Shown here: in pieces, positions 1-8,561 of the stretch
Layout of the letters: each line of letters starts with the position of its first letter
How positions within the stretch are numbered: position 1 is the first letter of the stretch
Assembly (NCBI RefSeq): GCF_015595025.1
Contig: NZ_JADNRL010000026.1
Span: 373,334-437,333 of the forward strand
Length of the DNA: 64,000 bases
Reading direction: 5' to 3'
Source of the DNA: Halomonas sp. KAO
GTDB lineage: Bacteria > Pseudomonadota > Gammaproteobacteria > Pseudomonadales > Halomonadaceae
Made by a program: the position numbers and the translations under genes
The notes under the pieces: model-generated
What the model saw: only the letters and a program-made list of their open reading frames with translations
What the model was told of the DNA's origin: nothing
Databases searched by the model: none

Positions 1-282
1 CAGGTCGGGGTTGGCGAAGATATTCGCCAGCACCCGCCACTTGCCGCCGATGCGCGGCTCGATCTTGCCGTCCTTGCGACGCATCCAGCCGCCCTTCCAC
101 TTGCCCTGGTTCTCCCACTCCTTGGGATAACCGATGCCGGGCTTGGTCTCGACGTTGTTGAACCAGGCGTATTCCACTCCCTCACGACTGGTCCAGACAT
201 TCTTGCAGGTCACCGAGCAGGTGTGGCAGCCGATGCACTTGTCGAGGTTGAGGACCATGCCTACCTGGGAACGAATCTTCAT
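1..282 (-). CDS. narH: Respiratory nitrate reductase beta subunit NarH (N-terminal part, cut by window edge)
   Basis: NarH carries the Fe-S clusters that pass electrons from NarI to NarG at the cytoplasmic face of the inner membrane. The 94 visible residues begin MKIRSQVGMVLNLDKCIG and contain the first ferredoxin-type cysteine group, CIGCHTCSVTC, at about residues 16-26, followed by the family stretch KNVWTSREGVEYAWFNNVE. The start ATG overlaps the narG stop by four bases (ATGA), so the two are translationally coupled as in other nar operons. The rest of the gene, and presumably narJ and narI, lie outside the window. Confidence 0.97.
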   Translation of the reverse strand, partial: MKIRSQVGMVLNLDKCIGCHTCSVTCKNVWTSREGVEYAWFNNVETKPGIGYPKEWENQGKWKGGWMRRKDGKIEPRIGGKWRVLANIFANPDL

Positions 283-3200
283 TTCACGGCCTCCTGCTCG
301 TAATCATTGCCTTCACCGTCCAGCCAGTCGATCTTCTTCATCTTGCGCACGATAACGAACTCATCGCGGTTGGAACCGACGGTGCCGTAGTAGTTGAAGC
401 TGTAGGAGAGCTGCGCGTAGCCACCGATCATATGGGTCGGCTTGGGACACACACGCGTCACCGAGTTGTGGATGCCGCCACGGGTGCCGGTCATCTCGGA
501 TCCCGGCATGTTCAGGATTCGCTCCTGGGCGTGATACATCATCGCCATGCCGTTCTTGACCCGCTGACTGACCACCGCCCGGGCCGCGATGGCGCCGTTG
601 GCGTTGTAGAGCTCGATCCAGTCGTTGTCCTCGACACCGATGGATTTCGCATCGTCCTCGGACATCCAGACGATCGGACCGCCCCGCGACAGGGTCTGCA
701 TCAGCAGGTTGTCGCTGTAGGTGGAGTGGATGCCCCACTTCTGGTGCGGAGTGATCCAGTTCAGCGCGATCTCCGGGTTACCGTTGTCCTTGGGCTCGGC
801 CACGCTTACCGCCGCCTTGGTGTCGATGGGCGGACGATAGACCAGCAGGCTCTCGCCGAAGGCGCGCATCCAGGGGTGATCCTGATAGAACTGCTGGCGA
901 CCGCTCACCGTGCGCCACGGGATCAGCTCATGCACGTTGGTATAACCGGCGTTGTAGGAGACGTGCTCGTCCTCGAGGCCGGACCAGGTGGGGCTGGAGA
1001 TGATCTTGCGCGGTTGGGCGACGATGTCGCGGAAGCGGATCTTCTCGTCCTCCTTGGGCAGCGCCAGGTGGGTATGATCCCGCCCGGTGATCTTGGAGAG
1101 CGCGTCCCAGGCCTTCACCGCCACCTGACCGTTGGTCTCCGGCGCCAGGGTCAGGATCATCTCGGCGGCATCGACGGCGCTGTCGAGACGCGGACGGCCC
1201 TTATGCGGCCCCTCGGTCTTGCAGTGGTTGAGCTTGCCGAGCAGGTCCACCTCGGACTCGGTCTTCCAGCTGATGCCCTTGCCGCCGTTGCCGATGCTCT
1301 CGAGCAGCGGGCCGATGGAGGTGAAGCGCTCATAGGTCTCGGGGTAGTTACGCTTGACCTCGATCAGAGCCGGCATGGTCTTGCCGGGAATGGGCTCGCA
1401 CTCGCCCTTCTTCCAGTCCTTCACATCGACCTGAGCCAGCTCGGCCGGGGAGTCGTGCTGATGCGGCAGGGTGACCAGGTCGGTCTCTTCGCCCAGATGC
1501 CCCTCGGCGGCCTCGGAGAAGGACTTGGCGATACCCTTGAAGATCTCCCAGTCGCTGCGCGACTCCCACGCCGGGTCGGTGGCCGCGGTCAGCGGGTGGA
1601 TGAAGGGGTGCATGTCGGAGGTGTTGAGGTCATCCTTCTCGTACCAGGTCGCCGTGGGCAGCACGACATCCGAGTAGAGGCAGGTGGTGGACATGCGGAA
1701 GTCCAGGGTCACCAGCAGGTCGACCTTGCCCTCCGGGGCGTCGTCATGCCACTTGACCTCTTCCGGTTTCTGGCCGCCGAACTCGCCCAGGTCCTTGCCC
1801 TGGATGCCGTGGCGCGTGCCCAGCAGGTACTTGAGCATGTACTCATGGCCCTTGCCGGAGCTGCCCAGCAGGTTGGAGCGCCAGATGAACAGGTTACGCG
1901 GGAAGTTCTGGGGGTTGTCCGGATCCTCCGCGGCGAAGGCGAGCTTGCCCTCCTTGAGCTGCTGGACGGCGTAGTCCTGGGTGGACATGCCGGCGGCCTC
2001 GGCGGCCGCGGCCAGGCGCAGCGGGTTAGTGCCCAGCTGAGGCGCGGAAGGCAGCCAGCCCATGCGCTCGGCGCGCACGTTGAAGTCGATCAGGCTGCCG
2101 GGGTAGTCCTCGGCCTTGGCCAGCGGCGACAGGATCTCCTTGATCTCGAGCTTCTCGTAGCGCCACTGGGAGGAGTGGTTGTAGAAGAAGGAGGTACCGT
2201 TCATGTGCCGCGGCGGACGCTGCCAGTCGAGGCCGAAGGCCAGCGGGGTCCAGCCGGTCTGCGGGCGCAGCTTCTCCTGCCCGACATAGTGGGACCAGCC
2301 GCCGCCGCTCTGCCCGATGCAGCCACACATGACCAGCATGTTGATCAGGCCACGGTAGTTCATGTCCATGTGGTACCAGTGGTTCATGCCGGCACCGACG
2401 ATGATCATGCTGCGACCCTGGGTCTTGTCGGCATTCTCGGCGAACTCACGGGCGATACGAGTGGCCTGCTCGGCGGGCACGCCGGTGATCTTCTCCTGCC
2501 AGGCCGGGGTGTAGGGCTTCACCTCGTCCAGGGAGGTGGCGCCGTCATCCTCGCCAAACCCGCGATTGATGCCGTAGTTGGCACACATCAGGTCGAACAC
2601 GGTGACCGCCAGCGCCTCAGAGCCGTCGGCCTTCTTCAGGCGCTTGACCGGCAGGCTGTGGAACAGTAGCTCGTCGCTGGCGCCGCCGCTCTTGACGTGG
2701 TCGAAGTGCTCGTGGGCGATCCCCCCAAAGTAGGGGAAGGCGACCTTGGCGACCTCGTCATGCCTGTCGGCCAGGGTCAGCAGCGGCTTGATCTCGGTGC
2801 CTTCGGCGTCCAGCGGCTCGAGGTTCCACTTGCCCACCTCGTCGCCGGTCTCGCCCCAGCGGAAGCCGATGGAGCCCCGCGGGACCACCAGCTGGTCGCG
2901 GGTCTCGTCCCACGCCACGGTCTTCCACTCGGGGTTGTTGTCCTGGCCCAGGCTCGCCTCGAAGTCGCTGGCACGCATCTGGCGGCCCGGCGCGTAGCTG
3001 CCATCCTCGCGGGCCTCGAGCTCGACCAGGAAGGGCATGTCGGTATAGCGCCGCACATAGTCGGTGAAGTAGCTGCTGCTCTTCTCGAGGTGGAACTCCT
3101 TGAGGATCACATGGCCCATGGCCATGGCCAGGGCGGCATCGGTGCCCTGCTTGGCGGAGAGCCACTCGTCGGTGAGCTTGGAGACCTCGGCGTAGTCCGG

Positions 3201-4046
3201 GGTGACCGAGACGGTCTTGGTCCCCTTGTAGCGCACCTCGGTGAAGAAGTGGGCGTCCGGGGTCCGCGTCTGAGGCACGTTGGAGCCCCAGGCGATGATG
3301 TAGCCGGAGTTGTACCAGTCGGCGGATTCGGGCACGTCGGTCTGCTCGCCCCAGGTCTGGGGGCTGGCCGGGGGCAGGTCGCAGTACCAGTCATAGAACG
3401 ACAGGCAGACACCGCCGATCAGCGACAGGTAGCGGGCACCGGAGGCGTAGCTGACCATGGACATGGCGGGAATCGGCGAGAAGCCGATGATGCGATCCGG
3501 GCCGTACTGCTTGGTGGTATAGACGTTGGAGGCGCCGATCAGCTGGTTAAGCTCGTTCCAGTCGGCGCGCACGAAGCCGCCCATGCCGCGGGCACGCTTG
3601 TACTGCTTGGCCTTGGCCGGGTCCTCGACGATGGAGGCCCAGGCCTCGACCGGGTCCTTCTTCTCCTCCAGCGCCTGGCGCCACAGCTTGAGCAGCGGCT
3701 TGCGGATCAGCGGATACTTGAGACGGTTGGCGCTGTACATGTACCAGGAGTAGCTGGCACCGCGCGGACAGCCCCGCGGCTCGTGGTTGGGTAGGTCGGG
3801 CCGGGTGCGCGGATAGTCGGTCTGCTGGGTCTCCCAGGTGACCAGGCCATTCTTGACGTAGATCTTCCAGCTGCAGGATCCGGTGCAGTTCACGCCGTGG
3901 GTGGAGCGCACGATCTTGTCGTGCTGCCAGCGCTGCCGGTAGCCGTTCTCCCAGCCGCGGGACTCGTCGCGCAGCTCGCCATGATCATTGGCGAAGGGCT
4001 CGCGGGCCTTGCGGAAGAAGTTCAGCCGATCGATGAAGTGACTCAT
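279..4046 (-). CDS. narG: Respiratory nitrate reductase alpha subunit NarG
   Basis: Catalytic molybdenum (bis-MGD) subunit of membrane-bound nitrate reductase, reducing nitrate to nitrite in the cytoplasm. 1255 residues, the usual NarG length. The FS0 cluster ligands are visible as His50, Cys54, Cys58 and Cys93 (HGVNCTGSC and RGCPRG), counting the initiator Met. The Mo-ligand region YDWYCDLPPASPQTWGEQ has Asp223, equivalent to Asp222 of the E. coli enzyme numbered without Met. An in-frame extension of 16 codons upstream is possible, but MSHFIDRLNFF is the family start and has GGAGAG just ahead of it. First gene of narGH; the 206-bp upstream gap holds phased NarL heptamers. Confidence 0.98.
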   Translation of the reverse strand: MSHFIDRLNFFRKAREPFANDHGELRDESRGWENGYRQRWQHDKIVRSTHGVNCTGSCSWKIYVKNGLVTWETQQTDYPRTRPDLPNHEPRGCPRGASYSWYMYSANRLKYPLIRKPLLKLWRQALEEKKDPVEAWASIVEDPAKAKQYKRARGMGGFVRADWNELNQLIGASNVYTTKQYGPDRIIGFSPIPAMSMVSYASGARYLSLIGGVCLSFYDWYCDLPPASPQTWGEQTDVPESADWYNSGYIIAWGSNVPQTRTPDAHFFTEVRYKGTKTVSVTPDYAEVSKLTDEWLSAKQGTDAALAMAMGHVILKEFHLEKSSSYFTDYVRRYTDMPFLVELEAREDGSYAPGRQMRASDFEASLGQDNNPEWKTVAWDETRDQLVVPRGSIGFRWGETGDEVGKWNLEPLDAEGTEIKPLLTLADRHDEVAKVAFPYFGGIAHEHFDHVKSGGASDELLFHSLPVKRLKKADGSEALAVTVFDLMCANYGINRGFGEDDGATSLDEVKPYTPAWQEKITGVPAEQATRIAREFAENADKTQGRSMIIVGAGMNHWYHMDMNYRGLINMLVMCGCIGQSGGGWSHYVGQEKLRPQTGWTPLAFGLDWQRPPRHMNGTSFFYNHSSQWRYEKLEIKEILSPLAKAEDYPGSLIDFNVRAERMGWLPSAPQLGTNPLRLAAAAEAAGMSTQDYAVQQLKEGKLAFAAEDPDNPQNFPRNLFIWRSNLLGSSGKGHEYMLKYLLGTRHGIQGKDLGEFGGQKPEEVKWHDDAPEGKVDLLVTLDFRMSTTCLYSDVVLPTATWYEKDDLNTSDMHPFIHPLTAATDPAWESRSDWEIFKGIAKSFSEAAEGHLGEETDLVTLPHQHDSPAELAQVDVKDWKKGECEPIPGKTMPALIEVKRNYPETYERFTSIGPLLESIGNGGKGISWKTESEVDLLGKLNHCKTEGPHKGRPRLDSAVDAAEMILTLAPETNGQVAVKAWDALSKITGRDHTHLALPKEDEKIRFRDIVAQPRKIISSPTWSGLEDEHVSYNAGYTNVHELIPWRTVSGRQQFYQDHPWMRAFGESLLVYRPPIDTKAAVSVAEPKDNGNPEIALNWITPHQKWGIHSTYSDNLLMQTLSRGGPIVWMSEDDAKSIGVEDNDWIELYNANGAIAARAVVSQRVKNGMAMMYHAQERILNMPGSEMTGTRGGIHNSVTRVCPKPTHMIGGYAQLSYSFNYYGTVGSNRDEFVIVRKMKKIDWLDGEGNDYEQEAVK

Positions 4047-4187
4047 GGTCGCTCTCCAGGCTCCTGAAAAAGAGGTGTGACCTCGCGGGGCCACTCGGTC
4101 AGCCTGGATCGAGTGCGCCTCATGCGCGGACCAGGCCGGTGATATGCAGGCAATTCTGGGTGATCGACGCGACGATTACTGCCCGGT

Positions 4188-4224
4188 TACCTCCATATAC
4201 CGCCTCCCTACCACCAAGGAGATA
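4188..4224. promoter_or_regulatory. NarL-type heptamer cluster upstream of narG
   Basis: Three same-strand heptamers TACCTCC (4188), TACCGCC (4198) and TACCACC (4209) are spaced 10-11 bp apart, and the last pairs with an inverted GGAGATA (4218-4224) in a 7-2-7 layout. The known NarL heptamer is TACYYMT, so each matches partly. A weak FNR-like sequence (TTCTG-N4-ATCGA, 4154-4167) lies closer to narG. Binding is inferred. Confidence 0.5.
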
Positions 4225-4252
4225 GAGGCCCGTCATGGGCGAGGTATCGCCT

Positions 4253-5533
4253 TTATCGGGTCCCTTTTCGCCCCGCGCCGCTGACGTGATCCCAGAGCAT
4301 CACCAGCATGCACACCACCAGCGACGCGTAGAGGAACATGAACCCCGCGGTGCGGATGCCTACCCAGTGATTGCCTAGGGCGAACATCAGCGGCAGCAAG
4401 GCGCCAAACAGACCGCCCAGGGTCAGCGCCAGCCCACCCACCAGCGCCAGCTGACTGCCGTGGTCGCGGTGAATCATGCGCATCAGACTGCCCTGGCCCA
4501 CCCCCATGATCAGCCCCATGGCGACCAGCAGCGTCAGAAAGCCCCATAGCGGCGCGGCATAGTGCAGCGTCAGCACCCGTCCCACCCCCTCGATCTGCAT
4601 GGTGAAGGGGGGGTAGGAGAGCAGGAACAGGCAGACCAGCACGAAGGCGCTGACCCACCAGCGCAGGGCGCGAAAGTCGTGGGCATCCCCCCAGGCGCCG
4701 CCTGCCACCTGACCCAGCCCCACCGCCAGCGGGAAGGGCAGTGCCAGCAGCGCGGCACTCCGCAACTCCAGGCCGTACTGGGCACCGAGGTAGCTCGGCA
4801 GCCACAGCGACAGCGCCACGAAGGCGCCATAGAAGAAGCTGTAGACCACCGCCAGTCGCCAGGGTCGCCAGTGTCGCAGGACCTCGCGCCAGCCCGGCCG
4901 CGCGCTCCTCGTCATGGCGTCATCATCGATCTCGCCCGAATCGGCCGGGGGATCCGGATCATCGGCGAACAGCCACAACAGCGCCGCCACCGCCAGCACC
5001 GGCAGCAGATAGAGCAGGGGAGCACTGCGCCAGCCATAGGCCTGGCTGATCAGCGGCAGCAGCAGATAGCTGAGCCCGGCCCCCACCATCCCGGCACCAT
5101 AGAGCCCCAGCGCCAGGCCGGCATGCCGCCGCGGTGACAGCTCGGCCACATAGATCAGTCCCGCCGCCAGCGAGCCGGCCCCCAGCCCCAGTCCGGCGCC
5201 GGCGAGCAGGAAGTGCAGATAGGTGCTGGAGTGGGCCACCGCCCACAGGAAGGGACAGATCAGCAGCAGGCAGGCGATCATCACTCGCCGCCCCCCGTGA
5301 CGCCGGGCCAGGGCCGCCATGGGGAGCGCCGCGAGCGCCCCGGTCAGCATCGGGGTGGCCAGCATGAGCGCGAAGCCGAGCTCGCCCAGCCCCAGCATGG
5401 CGCGCAGCTCCAGCCCCAGCACCGCGAAGATGGTCCAGCTGGCGAACACCAGCGCAAAGGCCAGCGGCGACAGCAGGACCACCACCAGGGGGCGGTAGCC
5501 GACGACGGCATCGCGCTCGGAGACGTGTGGCAT
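4253..5533 (-). CDS. MFS transporter, NarK/nitrate-nitrite porter-like
   Basis: About 426 residues, very hydrophobic, with the 12-helix length and layout of the major facilitator superfamily. The motif between helices 2 and 3 is ALARRHGGRRVM, the usual MFS charged loop, and a glycine-rich helix (LGLYGAGMVGAGLSYLLLP) resembles the nitrate-porter signature region. It lies directly upstream of narG on the same strand, so nitrate or nitrite movement is the likely job, but it is clearly diverged from the two NarK proteins at 8.5-11.5 kb. The start is either ATG 5533 or the adjacent GTG 5536; neither has a strong ribosome-binding site. It is transcribed divergently from narXL across a gap with NarL-like sites. 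Confidence 0.8.
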   Translation of the reverse strand: MPHVSERDAVVGYRPLVVVLLSPLAFALVFASWTIFAVLGLELRAMLGLGELGFALMLATPMLTGALAALPMAALARRHGGRRVMIACLLLICPFLWAVAHSSTYLHFLLAGAGLGLGAGSLAAGLIYVAELSPRRHAGLALGLYGAGMVGAGLSYLLLPLISQAYGWRSAPLLYLLPVLAVAALLWLFADDPDPPADSGEIDDDAMTRSARPGWREVLRHWRPWRLAVVYSFFYGAFVALSLWLPSYLGAQYGLELRSAALLALPFPLAVGLGQVAGGAWGDAHDFRALRWWVSAFVLVCLFLLSYPPFTMQIEGVGRVLTLHYAAPLWGFLTLLVAMGLIMGVGQGSLMRMIHRDHGSQLALVGGLALTLGGLFGALLPLMFALGNHWVGIRTAGFMFLYASLVVCMLVMLWDHVSGAGRKGTR

Positions 5534-5603
5534 CACAGGGCCAGGGGGCGATGGAGTGTGATCAAAGTCTGTGTAGAGCCGCCCCCGGGGTCAAAGGGGC
5601 AGT

Positions 5604-5633
5604 GGAGGTACCTGCCCTACCCCCTTGGGTGTA
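5604..5633. promoter_or_regulatory. NarL-type sites between the MFS gene and narX
   Basis: TACCCCC-TT-GGGTGTA (5618-5633) has the 7-2-7 inverted layout recognised by NarL, and an extra inverted heptamer GGAGGTA lies at 5604-5610. A half FNR site, ATCAA, lies at 5561-5565. This suggests autoregulation of narXL or control of the divergent MFS gene. Heptamer matches are partial. Confidence 0.45.
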
Positions 5634-5688
5634 GTAGACTCGAGCCAGCACCATGCAATGTGCCACTCCCCGACGGCCAGTGGAGACT

Positions 5689-7623
5689 ATGAGACTGCTG
5701 CAACACTCCCTGGTGGCCCGCATCGTCGCCTCCCTGCTCGCCATCAGCGCCATGGCCCTGGTCAGCATCGTGGTCACCATGACGGTGGCCAACGACAGCC
5801 GTGGTGACGCCGCCGCCATCAACGTGGCCGGCTCGCTGCGCATGAACACCTACCAGATCGTCGCGGCCCTGCAACGTTACGAGCGGCACCCCGAACCGGC
5901 GCAACGCGAGCGAGTGGAAGCGTTGATGTCACGCCTGGAGACCCGCCTGGCCAGCCCACGACTGACCGCCACGCTGCCCAAGGCCGAGGACCACCCCCTG
6001 CGGGAGCATTACCGGCTGCTGGTGGCGAACTGGCACACGGCGCTGGCCCCCCAGGTGACCCAGGCCATCGACGAGGCAAGGGTGCAGATCGACCCGCTGC
6101 GTCAGACGCTGGACAGCCTGGTGGCGGACATCGATCGGCTGGTCAGCCTCCTCGAACAGAACAGCGAGTCGAAGATCCAGCTGCTCAGCGTGCTGCAGGT
6201 CCTGTTCCTGGTGCTGACCGCGGTCGTGGTGGCCATCGCCCTCTATGATATTCGTCACAACCTGGTGGCGCCTCTGCGCCAGCTGGTGGTACTGGCCCGC
6301 GAAGCCGCCCGACGCAACTTCGACTACCGTGCGCACCTGACCGGCAACGACGAACTTGCCCTGCTCGGGCGCACCCTCGACGGCATGGCGACGGAGCTCG
6401 GTGCCAGCTACGCCGAGCTGGAGGCGCGCGCCTCGCGCAAGCAGCGGGAGCTCGAGCGCAGCAATCGGGCCATGGAGGTGATGCACGATGGCAGCCGCGC
6501 CCTCTACGGCGGTGGCAACGACCTCTGCGCCAGCGCCGCGCCCATGCTGCGCGAGCTGGAGCAGCTGCTCGAGGTCGGTCCGATTCGGCTATCGCTGAAC
6601 GACCCCTACGATGATCGCCAGATCCCGATACTCGCCACTCACTCGCCGCGCCGCCCGGAGTACTGCCGCGACCACGACTGCCACGCCTGCCTGATCGACC
6701 ACGCGCCCCTCAGGCTGGAGCAGACCGAACAGGGGGAGTGCCTGCTGCTGCCGGTGAGCGTCGGCGAGCTGATGCTCGGCACCCTGGAGGTATGGCACTC
6801 CAGGAGCCAGCCGCTCTCCGCCAGCGTGCGCCGCCTGCTCAATGCCCTGGCCGACCAGCTGGCCAATGCGATCTATCTGCAGCGCCGTATCGAGGAGCAG
6901 CAGCAGGTGTCGCTGATGAACGAGCGCGCCATCATCGCCCGGGAGCTGCACGACTCCCTGGCCCAGTCGCTCTCCTATCTCAAGATGCAGGTGGCAAGGC
7001 TCGAGCGCATGCAGCAGAAGGATGCCCCGCGGGAGAGCCAGGCGGCGGTGTTCGACGAGCTGCGCACCGGACTCGACAGCGCCTACCGTCAGCTGCGCGA
7101 GCTGCTCACCACCTTCCGCCTCAAGCTGGAGGCTCCGGGTCTGGCCAGCGCCCTGCGTCAGACGGCCCGGGAGTTCGGCGAGCGTCTCGGTTTCGCCGTC
7201 CACCTGGAGATCGACGTCCCACCCCACCTGCTCAGCCCCAATGAAGATATCCACGTGCTGCAGGTGGTGCGCGAGGCGCTGGCCAACGTGCTCAAGCATG
7301 CCAACGCCCACTGGACCGCCGTTACCGTCAACTTCCAGGCGGCCCGGCTGCACGTTGTCATCGAGGACGACGGCATCGGCCTGGCCGACGACGGCTCGCC
7401 ACCGATGCACTACGGGCTGGTGATCATGCGCGACCGTGCCGACTCCCTGGGCGGCCGCCTGAGCCTGCATAATCGCCCCGACGGCGGTACGCGGGTCGAG
7501 CTGATCTTCACACCCAAGACCGCCCGTCTGATCCACCAGCAGGTGGCCCTCCACCCAGACGACGCCGCCCCCACGGCCGACGACGCGACCGATCCCCCCC
7601 ATGGCTACAGGAGTCGAGGATGA
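5689..7623 (+). CDS. narX: Nitrate/nitrite sensor histidine kinase NarX
   Basis: Membrane sensor that phosphorylates NarL in response to nitrate. From ATG 5689 it has 644 residues: a first transmembrane segment (about 10-32), a periplasmic P-box with [20 protein letters not shown] (about 36-55) for nitrate binding, a second membrane segment (about 164-185), a HAMP region, a central module with cysteines C326, C331 and C334, and the HisKA_3 box [12 protein letters not shown] with the phospho-accepting His421. The ATP-binding G box is DDGIGLADD near the C-terminus. An ATG 36 bases upstream (5653) is also open; 5689 fits the family N-terminus and has GGAG close by. The stop overlaps narL by four bases. 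Confidence 0.95.
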   Translation: MRLLQHSLVARIVASLLAISAMALVSIVVTMTVANDSRGDAAAINVAGSLRMNTYQIVAALQRYERHPEPAQRERVEALMSRLETRLASPRLTATLPKAEDHPLREHYRLLVANWHTALAPQVTQAIDEARVQIDPLRQTLDSLVADIDRLVSLLEQNSESKIQLLSVLQVLFLVLTAVVVAIALYDIRHNLVAPLRQLVVLAREAARRNFDYRAHLTGNDELALLGRTLDGMATELGASYAELEARASRKQRELERSNRAMEVMHDGSRALYGGGNDLCASAAPMLRELEQLLEVGPIRLSLNDPYDDRQIPILATHSPRRPEYCRDHDCHACLIDHAPLRLEQTEQGECLLLPVSVGELMLGTLEVWHSRSQPLSASVRRLLNALADQLANAIYLQRRIEEQQQVSLMNERAIIARELHDSLAQSLSYLKMQVARLERMQQKDAPRESQAAVFDELRTGLDSAYRQLRELLTTFRLKLEAPGLASALRQTAREFGERLGFAVHLEIDVPPHLLSPNEDIHVLQVVREALANVLKHANAHWTAVTVNFQAARLHVVIEDDGIGLADDGSPPMHYGLVIMRDRADSLGGRLSLHNRPDGGTRVELIFTPKTARLIHQQVALHPDDAAPTADDATDPPHGYRSRG

Positions 7624-8285
7624 CCGCTACCACGACCGATCACCCCGCCACCATCCTGATCATCGACGATCATCCGCTACTGCGCCGCGGCGTCTCCCAG
7701 CTGCTGGAGCTGGAGGATGACCTGCTGCTCGCCGGCGAGGCCGGCGAGCCCGAGGAGGGGATCCGCCTGGCTCGGGAGCTCGACCCCGACATGGTGCTGC
7801 TCGACCTCAACATGCCGGGAATCGACGGCATCGAGACACTCAGGCGGCTACGCGGCAACGGCTTCGCCGGTCGGGTGGTGATGTTCACGGTCTCGGACCA
7901 TGAAGAGGATGTGGTCAACGCCCTGCAGTCGGGCGCCGATGGCTACCTGCTCAAGGACATGGACCCCGACGAGATGATTCGTCAGCTGCGTCAGGCGGCA
8001 CTGGGCCGCATGGTGCTCAGCGAGAGCCTGACGTCGCTGCTCGCCGATGCACTGCGCAAGCAGCGCAGCCAGCCGGCGGCACCGGATATCCACAGCCTGA
8101 CCCAGCGGGAGCGCGAGATCCTGCGCGAACTGGCCGCGGGGCTCTCCAACAAGATGATCGCCCGCAAGCTGGAGATCACCGAGGGCACGGTGAAGGTCCA
8201 CGTCAAGCACCTGCTCAAGAAGCTCAACCTGCGCTCGAGGGTCGAGGCGGCGGTGTGGGCCGTACAGGAGGGCATCGAGCGCTAG
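7620..8285 (+). CDS. narL: Nitrate/nitrite response regulator NarL
   Basis: Response regulator of the NarL/FixJ class, 221 residues. The receiver domain has the acidic pair D16-D17, phospho-acceptor D62 (LLDLNMPG) and K112. The LuxR-type helix-turn-helix occupies about residues 150-221 ([19 protein letters not shown], then [13 protein letters not shown]). It starts inside the end of narX (ATGA), so the pair is translationally coupled. The expected targets are the heptamer clusters around narG, narX and narK seen in this window. Confidence 0.96.
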   Translation: MTATTTDHPATILIIDDHPLLRRGVSQLLELEDDLLLAGEAGEPEEGIRLARELDPDMVLLDLNMPGIDGIETLRRLRGNGFAGRVVMFTVSDHEEDVVNALQSGADGYLLKDMDPDEMIRQLRQAALGRMVLSESLTSLLADALRKQRSQPAAPDIHSLTQREREILRELAAGLSNKMIARKLEITEGTVKVHVKHLLKKLNLRSRVEAAVWAVQEGIER

Positions 8286-8306
8286 CCGAAGCAGGCTCTG
8301 TGTGGA

Positions 8307-8355
8307 TACCTCCAAATACCCCCGGGGCGTCGACGCGCCCCTTACCCTTACCTCT
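8307..8355. promoter_or_regulatory. NarL-type heptamers downstream of narL (narK promoter region)
   Basis: TACCTCC (8307) and TACCCCC (8317) are exactly 10 bp apart, followed by TACCCTT (8343) and TACCTCT (8349). They lie 140-200 bp upstream of the FNR box that precedes narK, a distance used for NarL activation in enterobacterial narK/narG promoters. Confidence 0.45.
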
Positions 8356-8404
8356 GAAATAAAAATAACTCAATAAAAACAGCAAATTAAAATCAACCCT
8401 CTCC

Positions 8405-8420
8405 TACCCCCCTGGAGGTA
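8405..8420. promoter_or_regulatory. NarL 7-2-7 inverted site upstream of narK
   Basis: TACCCCC-CT-GGAGGTA is a palindromic 7-2-7 arrangement, the preferred NarL geometry, about 86 bp upstream of the centre of the FNR box. An AT-rich stretch (8356-8396) lies between it and the upstream heptamers. Confidence 0.55.
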
Positions 8421-8498
8421 TGCCACCGCCAGGGGGAGCCGCATGCCACGTTTCCCGATGCCGCCGCGCGGCGTATCTTTTCCCCATCTTCGCGCGCC

Positions 8499-8512
8499 TT
8501 GATATTGATCAA
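8499..8512. promoter_or_regulatory. Perfect FNR/ANR box upstream of narK
   Basis: TTGATATTGATCAA matches the FNR consensus TTGAT-N4-ATCAA at all ten defined positions. With the centre at 8505.5, a class II start site would fall near 8547, 15 bases before the narK ATG. The box overlaps the more upstream possible start at 8499, which argues against that start. Confidence 0.85.
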
Positions 8513-8561
8513 CCCGATCATGGCCGATGCGAACACCGCTAGACCTCAAGGGGGAAACGTC

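Noticed and set aside
432-3794. Long open frames on the plus strand opposite narG
   Set aside because: They are GC-bias shadows of narG; their translations are His/Gly/Leu-rich with no family motifs, while narG has every expected residue.
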